A DNA stretch of 64,000 nt from Cercis canadensis (Eukaryota; Streptophyta; Magnoliopsida; Fabales; Fabaceae): contig QAOA01004005.1 of the NCBI GenBank assembly GCA_003255065.1, positions 569,080-633,079 of the forward strand. Reading direction: 5' to 3'. Within the stretch, counting starts at the first letter, position 1, and every line of letters starts with the position of its first letter. The notes beneath the pieces were generated by a model. The model did no database searches. It saw only the letters and a list, made by a program, of their open reading frames with translations, and was not told where the DNA came from. Made by a program: the position numbers and the translations under genes. This document shows, one piece after another, positions 32,768-44,885 of this stretch.

Positions 32768-32991
32768 TTTTTTTTAAAATTTTTTTTAAAGTGCCACCTC
32801 AGCATTTAACGGCCACGTCAGCACTTAACGTGCCACATGACCTTTTCTGTTAAGTCCAATTAACGGACATAAGCAAAGGACGAAAATGATAGACGGAACA
32901 ATCTTCCAAGGACTAAAGTGTCGGTGAAAATCTTTGGAGGACTAAACTGTCACCGAACCTATCTTTCGAGGACCAAACAAGGGTTTTACTC
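32768..32991 (-). repeat. Right terminal inverted repeat of the transposon
   Basis: Read on the minus strand it begins GAGTAAAACCCTTGTTTGG and follows the left repeat. It has one extra short GACGTGGC-type block near its inner end. Confidence 0.85.
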
Positions 32992-33003
32992 TTTTTTTTT
33001 TTT

Positions 33004-33992
33004 CATTTTTCTTCTTCTTTTTGAAGCATAACACTTAACAATTCAGCCACAACTGGATGCTTTGTTTTTGTAAGAATTTACTCCCTTTTTATTCAATGCA
33101 ATGCTCTTCAATTCCTAAGGGTTGGGTAAGACATGGTTTTACACTTAGGCTTGCAATGAGCTACACACGAAAGAAAGGATCATTAGGCTTAAAAAGGGGT
33201 GATCAAAGGATAACATCAAGGTTAGCTATTTGGTCAAGTAGCTTCTTAAAGAAGGGAATGCCTTAATCACTTTTATGCATGCATGTGTAAATGTAATCTC
33301 AACTAAGAAATAGAACAAGTTCTAGAGTATCAAATTGATAGGTGAAAACACACCAGAAATAATCATGACATATGGTTCAAATCCTCACAGCTTATAAGAT
33401 TACCAAGAATCAACTCATCCAAATCAAATTTTGTTCCCATACCACTTAAATCCAAGAAGCAAGATAATTGTCCACTTATGTTGTAGCATTTTAGAATCAA
33501 AATTGCTTCAAACTATTCTCTTCACAACTCTTAAATTAATTGGAAAGAACCAAAAAATTCTAAAAACAAAACAGAAAAATAGCAAACCTAAAGGAAGATA
33601 GAAAATAGAATTTTAAATGACAAAAACAGCAAAGCAAAATAACAGAAAACAATGAAACAACATGCTAAAAGCATAGAAAACAGTGAACAGAGAACCTAAA
33701 ACTAGTAAAACAGTGAATTAAACAACAGAAAACAGCATACAGAAAGTTTTTTTTTAAAAAAACACCAAAACAAAAAAAAAACTACGCCTAAAACAGAAAA
33801 CAGAAAACACACAAAGATTAAAACAAAAACAGAAACTTAAAAAAGCAAAACAGAAAGCATAAAAACAGCACAACAGGCTAATCCCTCCCCCACACTTAAA
33901 TTTTGCAGTGTCCTCAATGCAAAGCACAAAGCAAACAGGAAAAGTAAGGCACTAAAAATAAAAGAGAAAGGGAAAGAAAATAGCCTGTGGGT
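33004..33992 (-). other. C2 3' non-coding region next to integrase
   Basis: About 1 kb without a gene; A-rich on the plus strand. It contains a hairpin at 33902-33923 (arms TTTGCAGTG and CAATGCAAA on the plus strand, 8 of 9 pairs, loop TCCT). Beside it is the internal purine tract, read on the minus strand as TTTAAGTGTGGGGGAGGG at about 33883-33900. Confidence 0.75.
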
Positions 33993-36945
33993 TTAAGTTT
34001 CGTAGAGGGCAGCAGACAAGTGCACCTCCTCCATCACTTGCTCTTGAAAACCCTCATAAAAAGGTTTTAGCCGATGTCCGTTCACTGGCAAAGTCTTTTT
34101 GGTTGCCTCATTCTTGATCGCAACTGCATCATAAGGGAAAACATGAGTCACCACAAAAGGACCCATCCACTTAGAATGAAGCTTGCTGGGCATTAGCTTG
34201 AGGCGGGAATTGTAGAGCAGCACTTTTTGACCAATGTGGAACTCTTTGCTCACCAACAACTTGTCATGGACAATCTTGGTCTTTTCTTTATAAATTCTTG
34301 AATTCTCATAAGCTTCCAACCTGATTTCTTCCAATTCTTGTAGTTGCAGCTTCCTTTGAGAACCAGCTTGAGCCAAGTCAAGATTACACTGCTTCATAAC
34401 CCAATACGCCTTATGCTCTATCTCCACTGGAAGGTGGCATGCCTTGCCAAAGACTAGCCTATAAGGCGACATGCCTATAGGGGTCTTGTAGACAGTCCGA
34501 TAAGCCCACAAAGCATCATCCAGACACAAGCTCCAATCTTTTTTGTTGGGTTGGACAGTCTTCTCTAAAATTTGCTTGATCTCCCTATTTGACACTTCTG
34601 CTTGCCCATTGGTCTGTGGATGGTAATAGGTTGACACCTTGTGCACCACACCATACTTTTTCAACAAGGCAGCCATGTGCTTATTGCAGAAGTGCGAACC
34701 TTGGTCACTGATTATTGCTCTTGGGATGCCGAACCTCCAGAAAATGTGAGTCCTGACAAAATCTAAGACAACACGAGAATCATCAGTCTGGGTGGCCTTA
34801 GCCTCTACCGATTTAGAAACATAATCCACAGCTAATAGGATATACACAAAACCAAAAGAAGTAGGAAAAGGGACCCATGAAATCAATACCCCACACATCA
34901 AATATCTCACAAAACAGTAAAGGCTATTGAGGCATCTCATTCCTATAGGAAATGTTTCCTGTCCGTTGGCATTGGGCACAATTCTTACAAAAGCTATGTG
35001 CATCATGAAACAAGGTAGGTCAGTAAAGTCCAGAATCTAAAATTTTCCTAACAGTGCGTTGTGGTCCAAAATGACCACCACATGCAGAATTATGGCAAAA
35101 TTGTAAAACAGATTCAATCTCATGTCTAGGCACACACCTCCTAATGACTTGATCACTACACAGTCTCCACAAATAGGGGTCATCCCATACATAAAATTTG
35201 ACTTCACTTTTAAGCTTATCTACTTGATGCTTCTTAAAATAAGCAGGTAACTTAGAAGCTACTAAGTAATTTACCAAGTTAGCATACCAAGGATCTTTAC
35301 CATCTTTACCTTGCAGCTGATAAAGCTGCTCATCCAGGAAGGTCTCTCTAATGGGAAGGCTGTCCAAAGTCAGTGGGATCCGGCTCAAGTGATCTGCTAC
35401 CAAGTTCTTAGCTCCACTCTTATCTCTAATCTCAAGGTTGAATTCTTGCAAGAGCAACATCCATCTAATGAGCCTAGGCTTTGCATTCGGCTTCTTGAGC
35501 AAGTACTTCAAAGCTGCATGGTCAGAGAAAGCAATTACTTTAGAATTCAGTAAGTATGAACAAAATTTATCTAAAGCAAACACAATAGCAAGAAGCTCTT
35601 TCTCAGTGGTGGTATAATTTTCTTGGGCAGCATCCAGAGTGTGAGATGCATAATAAATGACGTGGAACAGCTTGTCCACTCGTTGTGCAATGATAGCGCC
35701 TACTGCAAAGTTCAATGCATCACACATCAGCTCGAAGGGAAACTCCCAGTTAGGTGGCTGCATGATGGAAGGAGAAGTAAGGCTCTGCTTCAGCTGATCA
35801 AAGGCTGCTTTGCATTGCCTATCAAATTTGAAATCCACTTCTCTTTGGAGAAGCATAGACAGTGGAAGGGCAATCTTGCTGAAGTCCTGGATGAATCGCC
35901 TGTAAAACCTTGCATGACCAAGAAAGGAACGCACTTCCCGCACACAAGTGGGGTAGGGTAAAGAGGCAATAACATATATCTTAGCCTTATCTACTTCAAT
36001 GCCTTTGCTAGAAATTACATGCCCTAAAACTATGCCTTGTTCTACCATGAAGTGACATTTCTCAAAATTAAGAAAAAGGTTAGTCTCAATGCATCTATCA
36101 AGTACTCTAGCAAGGCTATCTAAACATGCATCAAAAAAGGAGTCATATACAGTAAAGTCATCCATGAATACTTCCATGCAATGTTCTAAAAAATCAAAAA
36201 ATATGCTCACAATACACCACTGGAATGTACCAGGGGCATTGCACAGGCCGAAGGGCATCCTCCTATATGCAAATGTGCCAAATGCGCAGGTGAAAGTCAT
36301 CTTCTTCTGATCCTTCGGGGCTATGTGAATCTGAAAATAGCCTGAGAAGCCATCTAGGAAGCAGTAATAGGACTTCCCTGCCAACCTCTCCAGCATCTGA
36401 TCAATGAAAGGCAGAGGGAAGTGATCTTTCCTTGTTCCCTGGTTCAGTCTTCTATAATCAATGCAGACGTGCCAGCTGTTCTGTACTTTAGTGGGAATCA
36501 ACTCGTTCTTCTCATTGGCTACTACAGTGATGCCATTTTTCTTGGGAATAACTTGCACTGGACTTACCCATTTACTGTCTAAGATGGGGTAAATTATGCC
36601 GGCTGATAACAGCTTGCTCACTTCTTTCTTGACCACATCAAGAATCAACGGCTTAAGTCACTTTTACTACTGCCTCACTGGTTTAGCTTCTTCCTCTAGT
36701 AAAATCTGATGCATGCAGGTGGAAGGGCTAATGCCAGGAATGTCTGCAAGTGTCCATCTAATAGCTATCTTCCGCTGATCTGCAACAACATCTCTTCTTG
36801 TGCAGGTTGCAGATTGTTGGCTGTGATGATAGGCAACTTCTCTTCTTTTGCCAGGAAGGCATACTTGAGATGATCAGGAAACGGTTTCAGCTCCAGTATA
36901 GGTGGCTGCTATACAGAGGGGACTAATTTGGTTGGAGACGCCAAA
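33993..36945 (-). pseudogene. Family 2 pol (RT, RNase H, integrase) of C2, broken
   Basis: Open pieces are 36648-35020 (542 codons; RT with FMDD intact near 36150, RNase H with ELMCDALN near 35730, start of integrase) and 35006-33993 (337 codons; integrase core [27 protein letters not shown], and the C-terminal [13 protein letters not shown] region). Damage: a cluster of three stops at about 36654-36668 where Gln, Gln and Arg codons are expected, a Trp-to-stop at about 35019, a Gln-to-stop near 34930, and a 1-bp insertion near 34873 in the integrase. The RNase H motif has Leu-Asn where other copies have Ser-Asn. The coding text ends at about 36945 in tandem repeat. Confidence 0.9.
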
Positions 36946-37692
36946 TCTACTATATAGTGCGTCTGTATCTGACCCGAGAAAACTTTTTGGCAAGTCACTA
37001 TATCTGGCATGAGACTGTTACTGGTGGGTCAATATAACTAGCCCAGGCCCCTATTTCAATATGTCCCTCTATCTGACACGAGATACCTTTCAAGCAGGTC
37101 ATTGTATCTGGCATATGATTGTTACGTGGTAGATCACTATATTTATCCTGGGACCTTATTTCGATGCGCTCCTATATCTAACTCTGATATATTTCTTGCG
37201 GTGCACTGTATATGGGACGGGACTATTTCTTGGTAGTTATTTATATCTGTCCCGAGAACTTATTTCAGTGCGTCCCTATATCTGTCCCGAGATATATTTC
37301 TAGCGAGTCACTGTATCTGGGATGAGCTATTTCCTGGTGGGTCACTTTATCTGGCCCGGGACCCTGTTTCAATGTATGCCTGTATCTGACCCGGGATATC
37401 TTTCTGGCGGGTCACTATATCTGGAAAAGGATTGTTACCTGGTAGGTCACTATATTTATCCTGGCACTCTGTTTCGATACGTCACTGTATCTGACTTTGA
37501 TATTTTTCTTGCAGTTCATTGTATCTGGGACGTGATTGTTTCCTGGTCTGAAACTGTATCTGTCCCGGGACCCTGTTTTGGTACAACCCTTTATCAGACC
37601 CGGGATATTCTTCTAGCAGGCCTTTGTATCAGGCATAGGATTCTTACCTAGTTGGTCACTATATATGGCTTGGGAAAGTGTTTCGGTGCGTC
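36946..37692. repeat. Tandem repeat array, second block
   Basis: About 0.75 kb of the same 105-bp repeat as 22531-26780, including the GATATTTTTCTTG-type marked variant near 37188 and 37498. It begins where C2 coding sequence stops and ends at a family 1 LTR. Confidence 0.88.
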
Positions 37693-38924
37693 TGATGAGC
37701 TACCGAGGCTCCTCAAATTAGTAAAAGTTTAAGGTCGGTTACCTAAGCTACTTCTAGCATAAGGCAGCCCTAAGTCCAACCTAAGGATTATTCTGAGTAG
37801 TGAATCATATTTAGAGACATATCAACAGGGGGGTTTTGTTTGTTTAAGTGTTTTACAGAAATTAATTGTAAGTGGTAAACTTTAGGGAAAATAACAAATC
37901 CAATCTTAACTGATTCTGATTTTAATCCATCATTGATTTCCAATGATCCATTCAATTATTAACCATGTTCTTGGCCTTAGAAAGCATCAAGAAGCCTCTC
38001 AGTCCTCTATGGATGTCCAATGGTTAAGCAACCAGAATTCGGATTTAACTAGGACTAAATGAATTAAGCAAACATTCAAGTCCAGTTTTACCTAAGTCCA
38101 TGATCCAACCAAGGTAATTAATCCATCCAAAAGCTTAGAAACATTAATTAACCATACAATCCTCTTTTAATCACATGCAATTAAGCAATCACACATGAAG
38201 ATCCAAATTTGAATTTTACAATTCAAACAGAATAGTTCAGATGAATGAAAGAACTTGATTAACAACTAAATGAATAACAACAACACATAATCTCAAAATC
38301 AATAATCAGAATAGCCAAAACCTGGATTGATTTGATGATTTAGCCCTCCATGAACAAGAGAAGCCAAGTTCTTACAAAATATCTAGAGAGAAAACTTAAA
38401 GACTAAGAAAACTTCAAAAGCTGTCTAAAATATCCTAAGTCTTGATTCTGATTTCGGCTGCCTCCTTCTGCACATATAGACCTCCTAAAATGCATGCACA
38501 CCCAAATTTACCTTAGGTCACACTGATTCCCATGGGCCTTAGCTTTCATTGGGCTTTGGTTTGGGCTCAATTGGACTTGTGATGAAGAAGTTAGGCCCGT
38601 TTAAGTGTCAACAGGTCTCTAGAACCATCAGCTAACTTCGACTGGAAATAAGACCATTTAAACTATATAATCTAGTTAACCGGTCTTCATAAAAATTGAA
38701 GCTCTGTGTCTTAGATTTCTAATGGAACCAGTTTCCATATGACATATGAAGCTGACGTTATGGCCCAAAAACTACATGTAGGTCAGGATCCTGCGACAGC
38801 ATGTCTTCTCTGGCTTCCAGGCTTCATATGACCTTCTGGACTTCCGAATTGGCTTTGGAGCCCTGAATAAAAGTTGTAGATAATTCTCTCAACTTTCCTA
38901 CAAGGTAAGACTCGAAATTGTTAG
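37693..38924 (-). repeat. Family 1 LTR, truncated at its right side
   Basis: It starts TGATGAGCTACCGAGG inside a tandem-repeat unit and follows the family 1 LTR to CTCGAAATTGTTAG, about 195 bp before the usual end. It is cut there by the LTR of element D. The remaining piece is not found on the far side of D, so it has been deleted. Confidence 0.9.
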
Positions 38925-40370
38925 TGATGTTTACTTTTGTGAACTTGTATTCAGTCGAAACATAGCTATAATCACTTTAGGCAAGTATACCTATCGTTTT
39001 GTAGAATAGCTTGATTGAGTACGAATGTCAATCCCACGAGGAACTATAGCTATTAGTAATAATCCTTTTTCTATTATCTAATCTCAAAAATTCGGGTTGA
39101 TAAATGACTAACTAATCTAAAATAATATAAACAAGATAATAAAACAATAACAAAGAATTTTATAGATTTATCAATCGAAGGATAGGTCTAAATGAGAATC
39201 CCCCTAGGGCAAGCATTGCACTATCATCTTTAACTCAGTGGGCACCAATACTTTACTTAGACTAATGGGAATCCCTAAATTATGCCTTAATCTTTCTCAA
39301 GCAAGAAGACATCTATTCCTAGGTTGATTGACTGAAATCTCTTCCTAAGAAAGCATTAGTTTGTGTTTTATGGATTCCCTTAGTACATTGACTCAAATCA
39401 GAGGACTTGTGTGAATCCTATCTCTAGTGATCCCAAGCAAATCCCATTGTCTACAAATGATCTTATCCAATCTACAATCTCTCAATCTATAAACTGGAAT
39501 TTGGTGCTAAATCAATGGCTAGCAACATCAACTCAACACAAATAATAATCATAGACAATTCCAAGAATTAAAGATGTATTCCCATTGAATCAAAAGAATC
39601 AGAATACAAATATATTTCTAGGGTTCATCCTATCTAAATCTTTACAAGTAAGTTATGATAAAATCTAATCAAAATAATACAAAGAAGACAAGATGAAATC
39701 AGGTAAAAACTCATTCTCATGAAGTTCTTGCAATGGGTTGATCTTCCATCTTGCTCTTCTTCCAGCCTCTAGGGTTGGACCCCCGCCTCTGGCTCTGAAT
39801 CGTGTCTTTGAATGTCCAAAAGATGGAGCTCTTTTCCTCTGTGTCTTAGATGCCCATATATACAGCTTTAAAAGTAGGATTTCACCTTGCAGAAGCTCGA
39901 ACATGGCCTAGACACGGCCGTGTTCACTTAAGATGGCTGGGCGTGTTGCTTGAAATACTTCTCTGGATCTCGGACACGGCCCGAAACACGGCCGTGTCTC
40001 TACAACAGGGGGCGTGTTCCTCCTCTGGGTTGTCTATGGACTGAGGACACGACATCAACACGGGCGTGTTCTTCACTGACCCTAGCCGTGTTCCTCGGGA
40101 AACTGGAGAAGGGCTCTCTGGATGCTAGACACGAGCATGGACACGGCCATGTCATGGCCGTGTTCCCTGTCTGGACTTCGAATTCTTCTAATTTCTCTGC
40201 TCTTCTGCTCCAGAAATCCTTAAAACTCTTCCTTTTACTCAATCAACCCAAGAAACAGCTGAGAACACAAATAGATGAGTTAAGTGCCATGTTTAATGCG
40301 AATTTGCTCAAATCCAAGTAGGAATCCATTGATAAAACATGGAACTTAAAGGTATAATAAGCACATATCA
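38925..40370 (-). repeat. 3' LTR of element D
   Basis: A 1446-bp segment from TGATGTTTAC to GCACATATCA, unrelated to family 1 and 2 LTRs. A purine tract lies directly next to its right edge. It contains repeated ACACGGCCGTGTT-like palindromic words at about 39900-40170, a feature seen in some plant gypsy LTRs. No second copy is in the window. Confidence 0.78.
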
Positions 40371-40412
40371 AATACCCCCACACTTAAGCTATTGCTTGTC
40401 CTCAAGCAATTC
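40371..40412 (-). promoter_or_regulatory. Hairpin and polypurine tract of element D
   Basis: On the minus strand ATTGCTTG and CAAGCAAT pair perfectly (8 bp) around an AGGA loop (plus-strand positions 40391-40410). AGCTTAAGTGTGGGGG and the LTR follow. The loop and the purine text match families 1 and 2, but the stem bases differ. Confidence 0.68.
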
Positions 40413-41360
40413 GAATCAGACAAGTCTCTAGGAAGTTCTACCCTGGGAAAACAGTTAAGATCAAAGGAGTTTATGCTATGTATCTTACCCTAGACAGCTG
40501 CATTACTCAGTCCCGATAAAGAGCTCATGAACCCAGTTAATTGAACTACAAAATTGTCTTAGCTCACCCCTATTTCTGAATAGAATTACCCTGCTTATTA
40601 CTAAGTTCTAATCATAGACAGAACAATAAATACATAATGCCAGGAACTCAAGTACTACTATTTTTCTTTTCTTGCATAGTTGGGGGTTCTAGGATGTGGT
40701 GTCCGGTCATTGCCTGCGACCCACATTCAACTAGTTATGCTTCTATGGCATACTCATATCCTTCTCCAGTTTCAGGCACAGAAGGTAGAGGAGCAGAGCC
40801 CCACTATGCTCAAAATAACTACTAAACTATCACAAAATATCAATTTTTTTTTCCAAGAATTAAATTGATGTAGGCATAGGGTATTATCCAAATCAGACAC
40901 TCAGGGTTAACTACTACAAGGTTGTATTTCAAAATCCCAGGTCCACTGAACCTAAGTGGTGACCTCCTAATGCAACTAGCTAAAAGGCAAGATATTGAGC
41001 AAAAACAATCAAACACATCACAGAAAAATAAAATTCCCCAGAAATATCACTTCAAGAGCACAATATCCTAATTAGAATTACTTCAGACATTTGCAACCTA
41101 TTCAGTTCATGCATCATGTGAAAACATTTCAAGTTTAAGCACAGATATATTCCCCCCCACACTTAAGAATGACATTGCCCTCAATGTATGAACAGCAAAA
41201 GCAAGAGGACAAATACTCCTTGAGTGAAGGTGTTCTTGATGATCTGAGCAGGTGCCGGTGACATCCCAGTGAAACAGAATGTGATGTTGCAAAAAAAAAA
41301 AAATTGAGTCGACTAGAACAAGAGTGAAAAGGTTAAGAAGTAAGAAAAATTACTAAAATA
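40413..41360 (-). other. Element D 3' non-coding region
   Basis: No gene seen. Near 41151-41187 the minus strand carries a second hairpin (ACATTG and CAATGT around AGGG) followed by CTTAAGTGTGGGGGGG, the same layout as the internal tract of families 1 and 2. The rest is AT-rich. Confidence 0.65.
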
Positions 41361-42975
41361 CTAAAGTATTACAGTTAAGTTAAAAAGAAAGGTCAAACAG
41401 AAATTCAGAAAAATAAAATAATCCCTAGGTGGGTCTCCCGAAGGCTCAAGGTGTGATGGAGTCGGCAAGTCAGGCGGTGGAGCGGACGAAGACTCTGGTG
41501 GTGGTGGTGGTGGTGCTCGGGAGCTAGTGCGTGGAGGATGGGTCGGTTGGACCGAGGGGGTTGGGTCCAAATCATCCTCTAGATCCTGGAAGCGAGGTGA
41601 CATGGGTGGCGAAGGAGGTTGGATGCCCATGCACTGGCTTTGCATCTGTAAGGTGACCTCGACCCACCGGTGATGTGCTCGGGTGTAGGCCATCCATTGG
41701 AGCTGGTCGTTGCGCATCTGGCGGTGGTTCATGATGAGGCAGTTGAGTCGGGCTCTCGTCCCATCGACCTCCACCTCGATACGACTCAGCTGCCGCTCGA
41801 CAGGTGTGGGTTTGCGCTCCTCTTCCTCGGGCGATGTGAGAGGGACTCCTGGAAATGGCTGTGAGGAGGACAGGGCTGATGGGCTCGGGCCTGCTATAGG
41901 TGGCGGCTGTGGTGGACTGGTGGGTGGACTGGCAGTCGGCGCGTCAGGTCGGGGCTCCTCAGTGGCATCTGTGGAGGGTCGCTCCGCTGGTGGTGCCTCA
42001 GGCACTGCTCGTGGTAGAACGCCAACAATGGCTAGGTAGGTGCCCTGATTGTCGGAGCGGCGCTCGACCATACCCATGGCTCGTAGGGTGTCCATCCCTA
42101 GAGGTAGCGGGCGACAAGCCACTGTGAGAGTGGACTCGTCAATGAGAATGCCCAAGTGTCGTTCCAGCCGGGTGATGACGGAGCCCCCTCCGATAGCGTC
42201 AAAGTTGGCCCTCTGCAAATAACCCCGAACCAGCTGGAGGAATGCATATCCTAAGTGGCAATGGTGCCTCTCCTGGATGCATCGGAGATAGAACATGTCT
42301 CTCTTACTGACGACGTCGGTGCTCTCCCGCCTCGCAGTCAAGGAGTGGATGAGGAGCTTGTGAATGACACGGAGGACCAGTGAGCAAAGGGTTGAGGCCT
42401 TAGACCTCTTAGCCTCGTAAGCAGCCTCAGTGCTGATGGTTCGCCAGTAGTCCACACGCTCAATGCTCGGTGAATGCTCTGTTAGCCTTGCTGCTTTCGT
42501 GAATTGCTCGAGACTCATAGCATGCATAAATGTGCCAAGGCAAAATCGGATGGTGTCCGGCTCATGCCACGTGGTGGAGGAGTCAGTGAATGTGGTGTGG
42601 AACTCCACCGTGGCGAGAAACTCTAGAGTGAGTTCTCGGTACACAGGCTCTCGGAGGTCTAGGATGCTGCTCCACCGACTGAAGCTAAGCAGACGCCGCA
42701 CCTCCTGCTCGATGCCTAGCTCCTGCAGCACAATCCACTCCGGGTAGCGGCTGGGCTCAAAGGGTTTGGTGGAGAGTTTGGCTAGCCTCTCCTTGTGCTC
42801 CTCGCCCTGAAATCGAAGAGAAGGGTGCAATGAGGAGTCCACGGCCCCGGATCTCCGCTTCTTGGAAGGAGGCGAGGGTGACTCTTGTGGGGTTGGGCGG
42901 TTCTTCCTTGGTTGCAGCTTCTCGCGGCGCTGCTGCGACTCCTCAATGCGCTTTGCATGGTGGTTTCCTGTAAAA
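41361..42975 (-). CDS. ATHILA ORF1-like protein of element D
   Basis: A long open frame of which 493 codons run from a GTG at 42842 to the stop at 41361. In the same frame it extends upstream to about 42975 (AKRIEESQQRREK, then SPPSKKRRSG, a basic stretch). The N-terminal half (YPEWIVLQELGIEQEV, RELTLEFLATVEFH, IRFCLGTFMHAMSLEQF) resembles the plant ATHILA ORF-1 family, whose function is unknown. The middle is Pro/Ser-rich, followed by a possible coiled coil (RQLSRIEVEVDG), then a Pro-rich tail and a hydrophobic C-terminus (FLNFCLTFLFNLTVIL). No ATG fits well. TTTTTACAG at about 42976-42984 looks like a splice acceptor, so the first exon may lie upstream. It is GC-rich and has no stops, unlike its surroundings. 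Confidence 0.65.
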
Positions 42976-43928
42976 ACAATTTAACCAAATGAGTCCCATA
43001 GCATGGAAACTTTGTAGACAGGACAACCACCGCATGTAAAAGAAAGTCATTCACAATGCAAGTCTTATAAAACATTGGGCAATTTCAACTTTGAAAATGT
43101 ATGTCTGAATGAAAAATACTGAGCCTAGCAAAGTTCCATAGAGTATAGCAATAGTGAGATTCAGCAAATCCCTTATTGGCCATTCAGTTTCCCCAGTATG
43201 GACAAAATTCACATATCAGACAATTCTGCAGCTATATGTCAACTTTACTAATCAGCCATTGCCCCAAATTTTCCAAATTTTAACAGTTAAGTAGCAGCAA
43301 TTCCACAGTAATAATGCAAAATATCAATGCCCAAAGTACAGTTAAGAATGTGAAATAGATAAACCAGCTTTCCAAAATCACAAATTCCCTCAATATATGC
43401 AAATTCTGCAGCAGCAATCCCCAATATCTTACAATTGTTCAACTGACAGTTAACACTCCCCTACACTTTAATACTAAACGAAATGGGGTAAAACACATCA
43501 AACATCCAATCACAGTACTGGGGATTGCAAGAAAAATAACAAGAGTGCAATCAGTGGCCATAGCACAACAGCAATTCCCATGGTAAATTAACACAATAAT
43601 AGTGATCAATGGCCATGAGCAATAAATCAGCAGGCATTCCCCAAGCAAGAATTATCACTGACAGTGCCTACATGACTGGGAATTGCAAGAAAATAACAGA
43701 TGCTTCAACAACCAGATTCCCAAAACCAGCAATCAGCAAGGCCAACTTTGTATTTTTGTTTAATATGCATCTTACAGTTAACCACCCCCCACATTCCCTC
43801 ACTAAGAAAATAGGTAAAAATTGCATTCAACACTCAACTGAAACAATATAGAAATACGCATAAAAATGAAGGAAAATGCAGTTAAAACAACTCAGAATTA
43901 CAAGTAAGAGGGAAGGAAGAGTCCATAC
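42976..43928 (-). other. Possible intron or non-coding stretch of element D
   Basis: AT-rich, without a credible frame. On the minus strand it begins with CAG then GTATGG near 43928 and ends with TTTTTACAG at 42976, which would fit an intron of about 950 bp ahead of the ORF1-like gene. Several short polypyrimidine stretches with CACTTTA-like purine-tract complements occur (near 43455 and 43785). The intron is an inference. Confidence 0.4.
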
Positions 43929-44455
43929 CTGTGAGTGAAGAACAAAAACTAAAATTATGCGTGAAGAAGAACTTGACAGAATGCCTAAGGATAGGGCTAT
44001 GGGAAGATTCGATTGAGCAAGAATTTTCGGCTTAATGCAGAGGGGTTTGGCCTAAAATGATGGTGGGAGCGCCGGAGGGTAAGGGATTTGGGGAAAATTG
44101 AGAGGAAATTGGGGATTTCTAAAATGGAGGAATGACCCACGAAGAGGGAAATTTTAAGTGTCACTGCGACACGCCCGCAACACGGCCGTGTTGCGTGGGA
44201 GTGTTGGGTTTGAGAGGGGAAACACGGGGTGAACACGTGTGTGTCAGAGGGCATGCTAATGGACACGGGGACAACACGCCCGTGTATCAGGCCGTGTTCA
44301 AAGAGTGAAAAATTGCTTTAAGTGACACGGGGTAAACACAGCCGTGTTAATAGCCATGTTGCGTGGCACGGGGCACTGAAGTACTTACCTGGAATGGACA
44401 TGGCTGTGTTCTGGATGGTTTCATTCTGGACACTTGACACGGCCATGAACAAATA
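43929..44455 (-). other. Element D 5' region with ACACGGCCGTGTT-like words
   Basis: About 0.5 kb with many repeats of the palindromic word family around CACGGCCGTG (44165-44450), the same word family as in the LTR at 39900-40170. No primer site and no second LTR are visible. The recognisable element text ends at an AT-rich stretch at 44456. Confidence 0.5.
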
Positions 44456-44885
44456 TATATATGTATGTATTTGTGTGTGTGTGTAAAATAATTTTTTTGT
44501 TTCATTGGAATGATTATTTATTATATATTAATTCATAATTGAATATTTTAATGATACGCTTTCTTTGAACTTTTTTTTTCATTATCATAATAATTTATTT
44601 ATTTTTGTATCCCTATGTTTATCTTTATCTTTATGATTATGTTTATTAAAAAAATTAGCTAATTTATTTGGTTTATATAAGGTGTTGAATAATTTGTAAA
44701 ATAGATATGGGAACAAGTTCCACATTTGATAAACTTAAGGAAGTTTGATTGCTTATAAGTCCAACCACGAGCCTATTTGTAACTTTAAGATAATGTGCTA
44801 CATATGCCCTTGTTTCAAGCTCAATAAACTAGCAAGTCAAATATTTAAACTTGTTAATTGGCTTAAATGTTTCACTTATCAAAAG
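44456..44885. other. AT-rich stretch with no gene seen
   Basis: It starts with ATATATATATGTATGT and TGTGTGTGTG simple repeats, then AT-rich sequence without a recognisable feature. It may be the deleted 5' part of the gypsy remnant that follows. Confidence 0.6.

Larger units (their letters stand above)
29662..32991. mobile_element. Long-TIR DNA transposon, probably Mutator-like (Pack-MULE)
   Basis: Both ends carry inverted repeats of about 200 bp starting GAGTAAAACCC (29662-29870 and 32768-32991, roughly 90 percent identical by eye). Long TIRs suggest Mutator-like. The flanks are runs of T (8 on the left, 12 on the right). The uninterrupted paralogue at 13083-13709 has a single run of 8 in the same context, so a target duplication of T8-T9 is plausible. 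No transposase is seen. The interior holds a copied gene fragment and CT-rich DNA. The apparent length is inflated by a duplication around an assembly gap; the true size may be about 1.9 kb. Confidence 0.75.
27784..36945 (-). mobile_element. Family 2 Athila-type element C2, 5' part missing
   Basis: On the minus strand, from right to left: part of the protease/RT linker, RT, RNase H, integrase, 3' non-coding region and 3' LTR (27784-29089). A long-TIR transposon splits the 3' region. The 5' part (gag, protease, leader, 5' LTR) is replaced by tandem-repeat sequence from about 36946, where the coding text stops abruptly. Its pol is close to that of C1. Confidence 0.9.

Noticed and set aside
39665..40321. 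Overlapping frames of 64-123 codons in the LTR of element D
   Set aside because: They lie in LTR sequence with ACACGGCCGTGTT-type words and are overlapping frames on both strands; no family resemblance.
41670..42747. Plus-strand frames opposite the ORF1-like gene
   Set aside because: Shadow frames in GC-rich coding DNA; the minus-strand frame has the recognisable protein.
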